From contig NZ_RHOU01000001.1 in NCBI RefSeq assembly GCF_003946645.1, forward strand, positions 401,834-465,833: 64,000 nt of DNA, given 5' to 3'. Source of the DNA: Lapidilactobacillus wuchangensis. GTDB taxonomy: Bacteria; Bacillota; Bacilli; Lactobacillales; Lactobacillaceae. Shown in pieces: positions 63,837 to 64,000 of this stretch (position 1 is its first letter; the number at the start of each line of letters is the position of its first letter). Under the pieces are notes generated by a model. The model searched no databases. It saw only the letters and a program-made list of their open reading frames with translations, and had not been told where the DNA came from. The position numbers and the translations under genes were made by a program.

Positions 63837-63909
63837 CTCCGGTTGTCAGACTCGAACTGACGACATCTTGATTAACAGTCAAGCGCTCTACCAACTGAGC
63901 TAAACCGGA
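63837..63909 (-). tRNA. tRNA-Asn (GTT)
   Basis: 73 nt on the minus strand. Acceptor TCCGGTT/AACCGGA, anticodon loop CTGTTAA (anticodon GTT), T-loop AGTTCGAGTCT. It lies between tRNA-Ser and the 5S rRNA gene, as part of the rRNA operon's tRNA tail. Confidence 0.96.
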
Positions 63910-63914
63910 ATCAA

Positions 63915-64000
63915 GCGTGGCAACGCCCTATCCTCGCAGGCAGTCTCCCACCAACTACTTTCAGCGCTAAGAAGCTTAACTTCTGTGTTCGGCATGGATA
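63915..64000 (-). rRNA. rrf: 5S rRNA (3' part, continues past window)
   Basis: On the minus strand it contains CATGCCGAACACAGAAGTTA and GAGGATAGGGCGTTGCCACGC, the conserved central and 3' parts of 5S rRNA. About 86 of roughly 117 nt are visible. The direction implies 23S and 16S genes to the right of the window. Confidence 0.95.

Overview
The window is a chromosome segment of a low-GC Gram-positive bacterium, almost certainly a member of the Lactobacillaceae. Evidence for this is ezrA, an SMK-box (SAM-III) leader in front of metK, a leucine T-box in front of leuS, a 6S-like RNA near a universal stress gene (the Lacto-usp arrangement), strong AAGGAGG ribosome binding sites and many TTG/GTG starts. 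I cannot fix the genus from sequence alone.

Layout. 1-12.4 kb is core and housekeeping: ezrA (cut by the left edge), free-methionine sulfoxide reductase, rpsD with a long leader, small enzymes (GNAT, HIT, DUF1054, DUF1694), rarA, a 6S-like RNA, a universal stress protein, a HAD phosphatase, a DUF2785 protein and a flavodoxin. 12.7-22.9 kb is a complete type I-C CRISPR-Cas locus: 27 repeats, an AT-rich leader, then cas2-cas1-cas4-cas7-cas8c-cas5 on the minus strand. cas3 is placed divergently on the plus strand, and a lone diverged I-C-like repeat lies beyond it. 23-25.5 kb has tRNA-Leu, an MFS exporter, a Qnr-like pentapeptide protein and tRNA-Gly. 25.8-37.2 kb is a minus-strand transporter island: three ABC ATPases, five ABC-2-like permeases, a lipoprotein and several small membrane proteins, two of them paralogs. 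37.4-53.6 kb returns to housekeeping and transport: nnrD, rsuA-type pseudouridine synthase, a MurJ/YtgP-like flippase, an M20 peptidase, MFS plus ArsR, DsrE-like, HD, histidine phosphatase, lipoprotein, HAD and leuS. 53.7-56.5 kb is an ATPase-permease-permease-XRE operon of the bacteriocin/drug-resistance ABC type. 57-64 kb holds PAP2, a second DHA2 exporter, metK, DedA, a cytochrome b5-like protein and four tRNAs, and ends in a 5S rRNA at the edge of an rRNA operon.

The most unusual content is in the intergenic DNA. A dispersed repeat of about 150-180 bp occurs at least ten times (complete, partial or relic). Its arms differ between copies but keep pairing, which is strong evidence of a conserved fold. 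At four sites a plus-strand copy and a minus-strand copy face each other around a third hairpin, forming a composite element of roughly 0.55 to 1 kb. One composite site carries two tiny membrane-peptide genes and a well-formed antisense promoter that looks like a type I toxin-antitoxin module. A second repeat type, two tandem units of about 125 bp with covarying hairpins, lies beside the composite at 41 kb.

All calls come from reading the sequence; no database or folding program was run.
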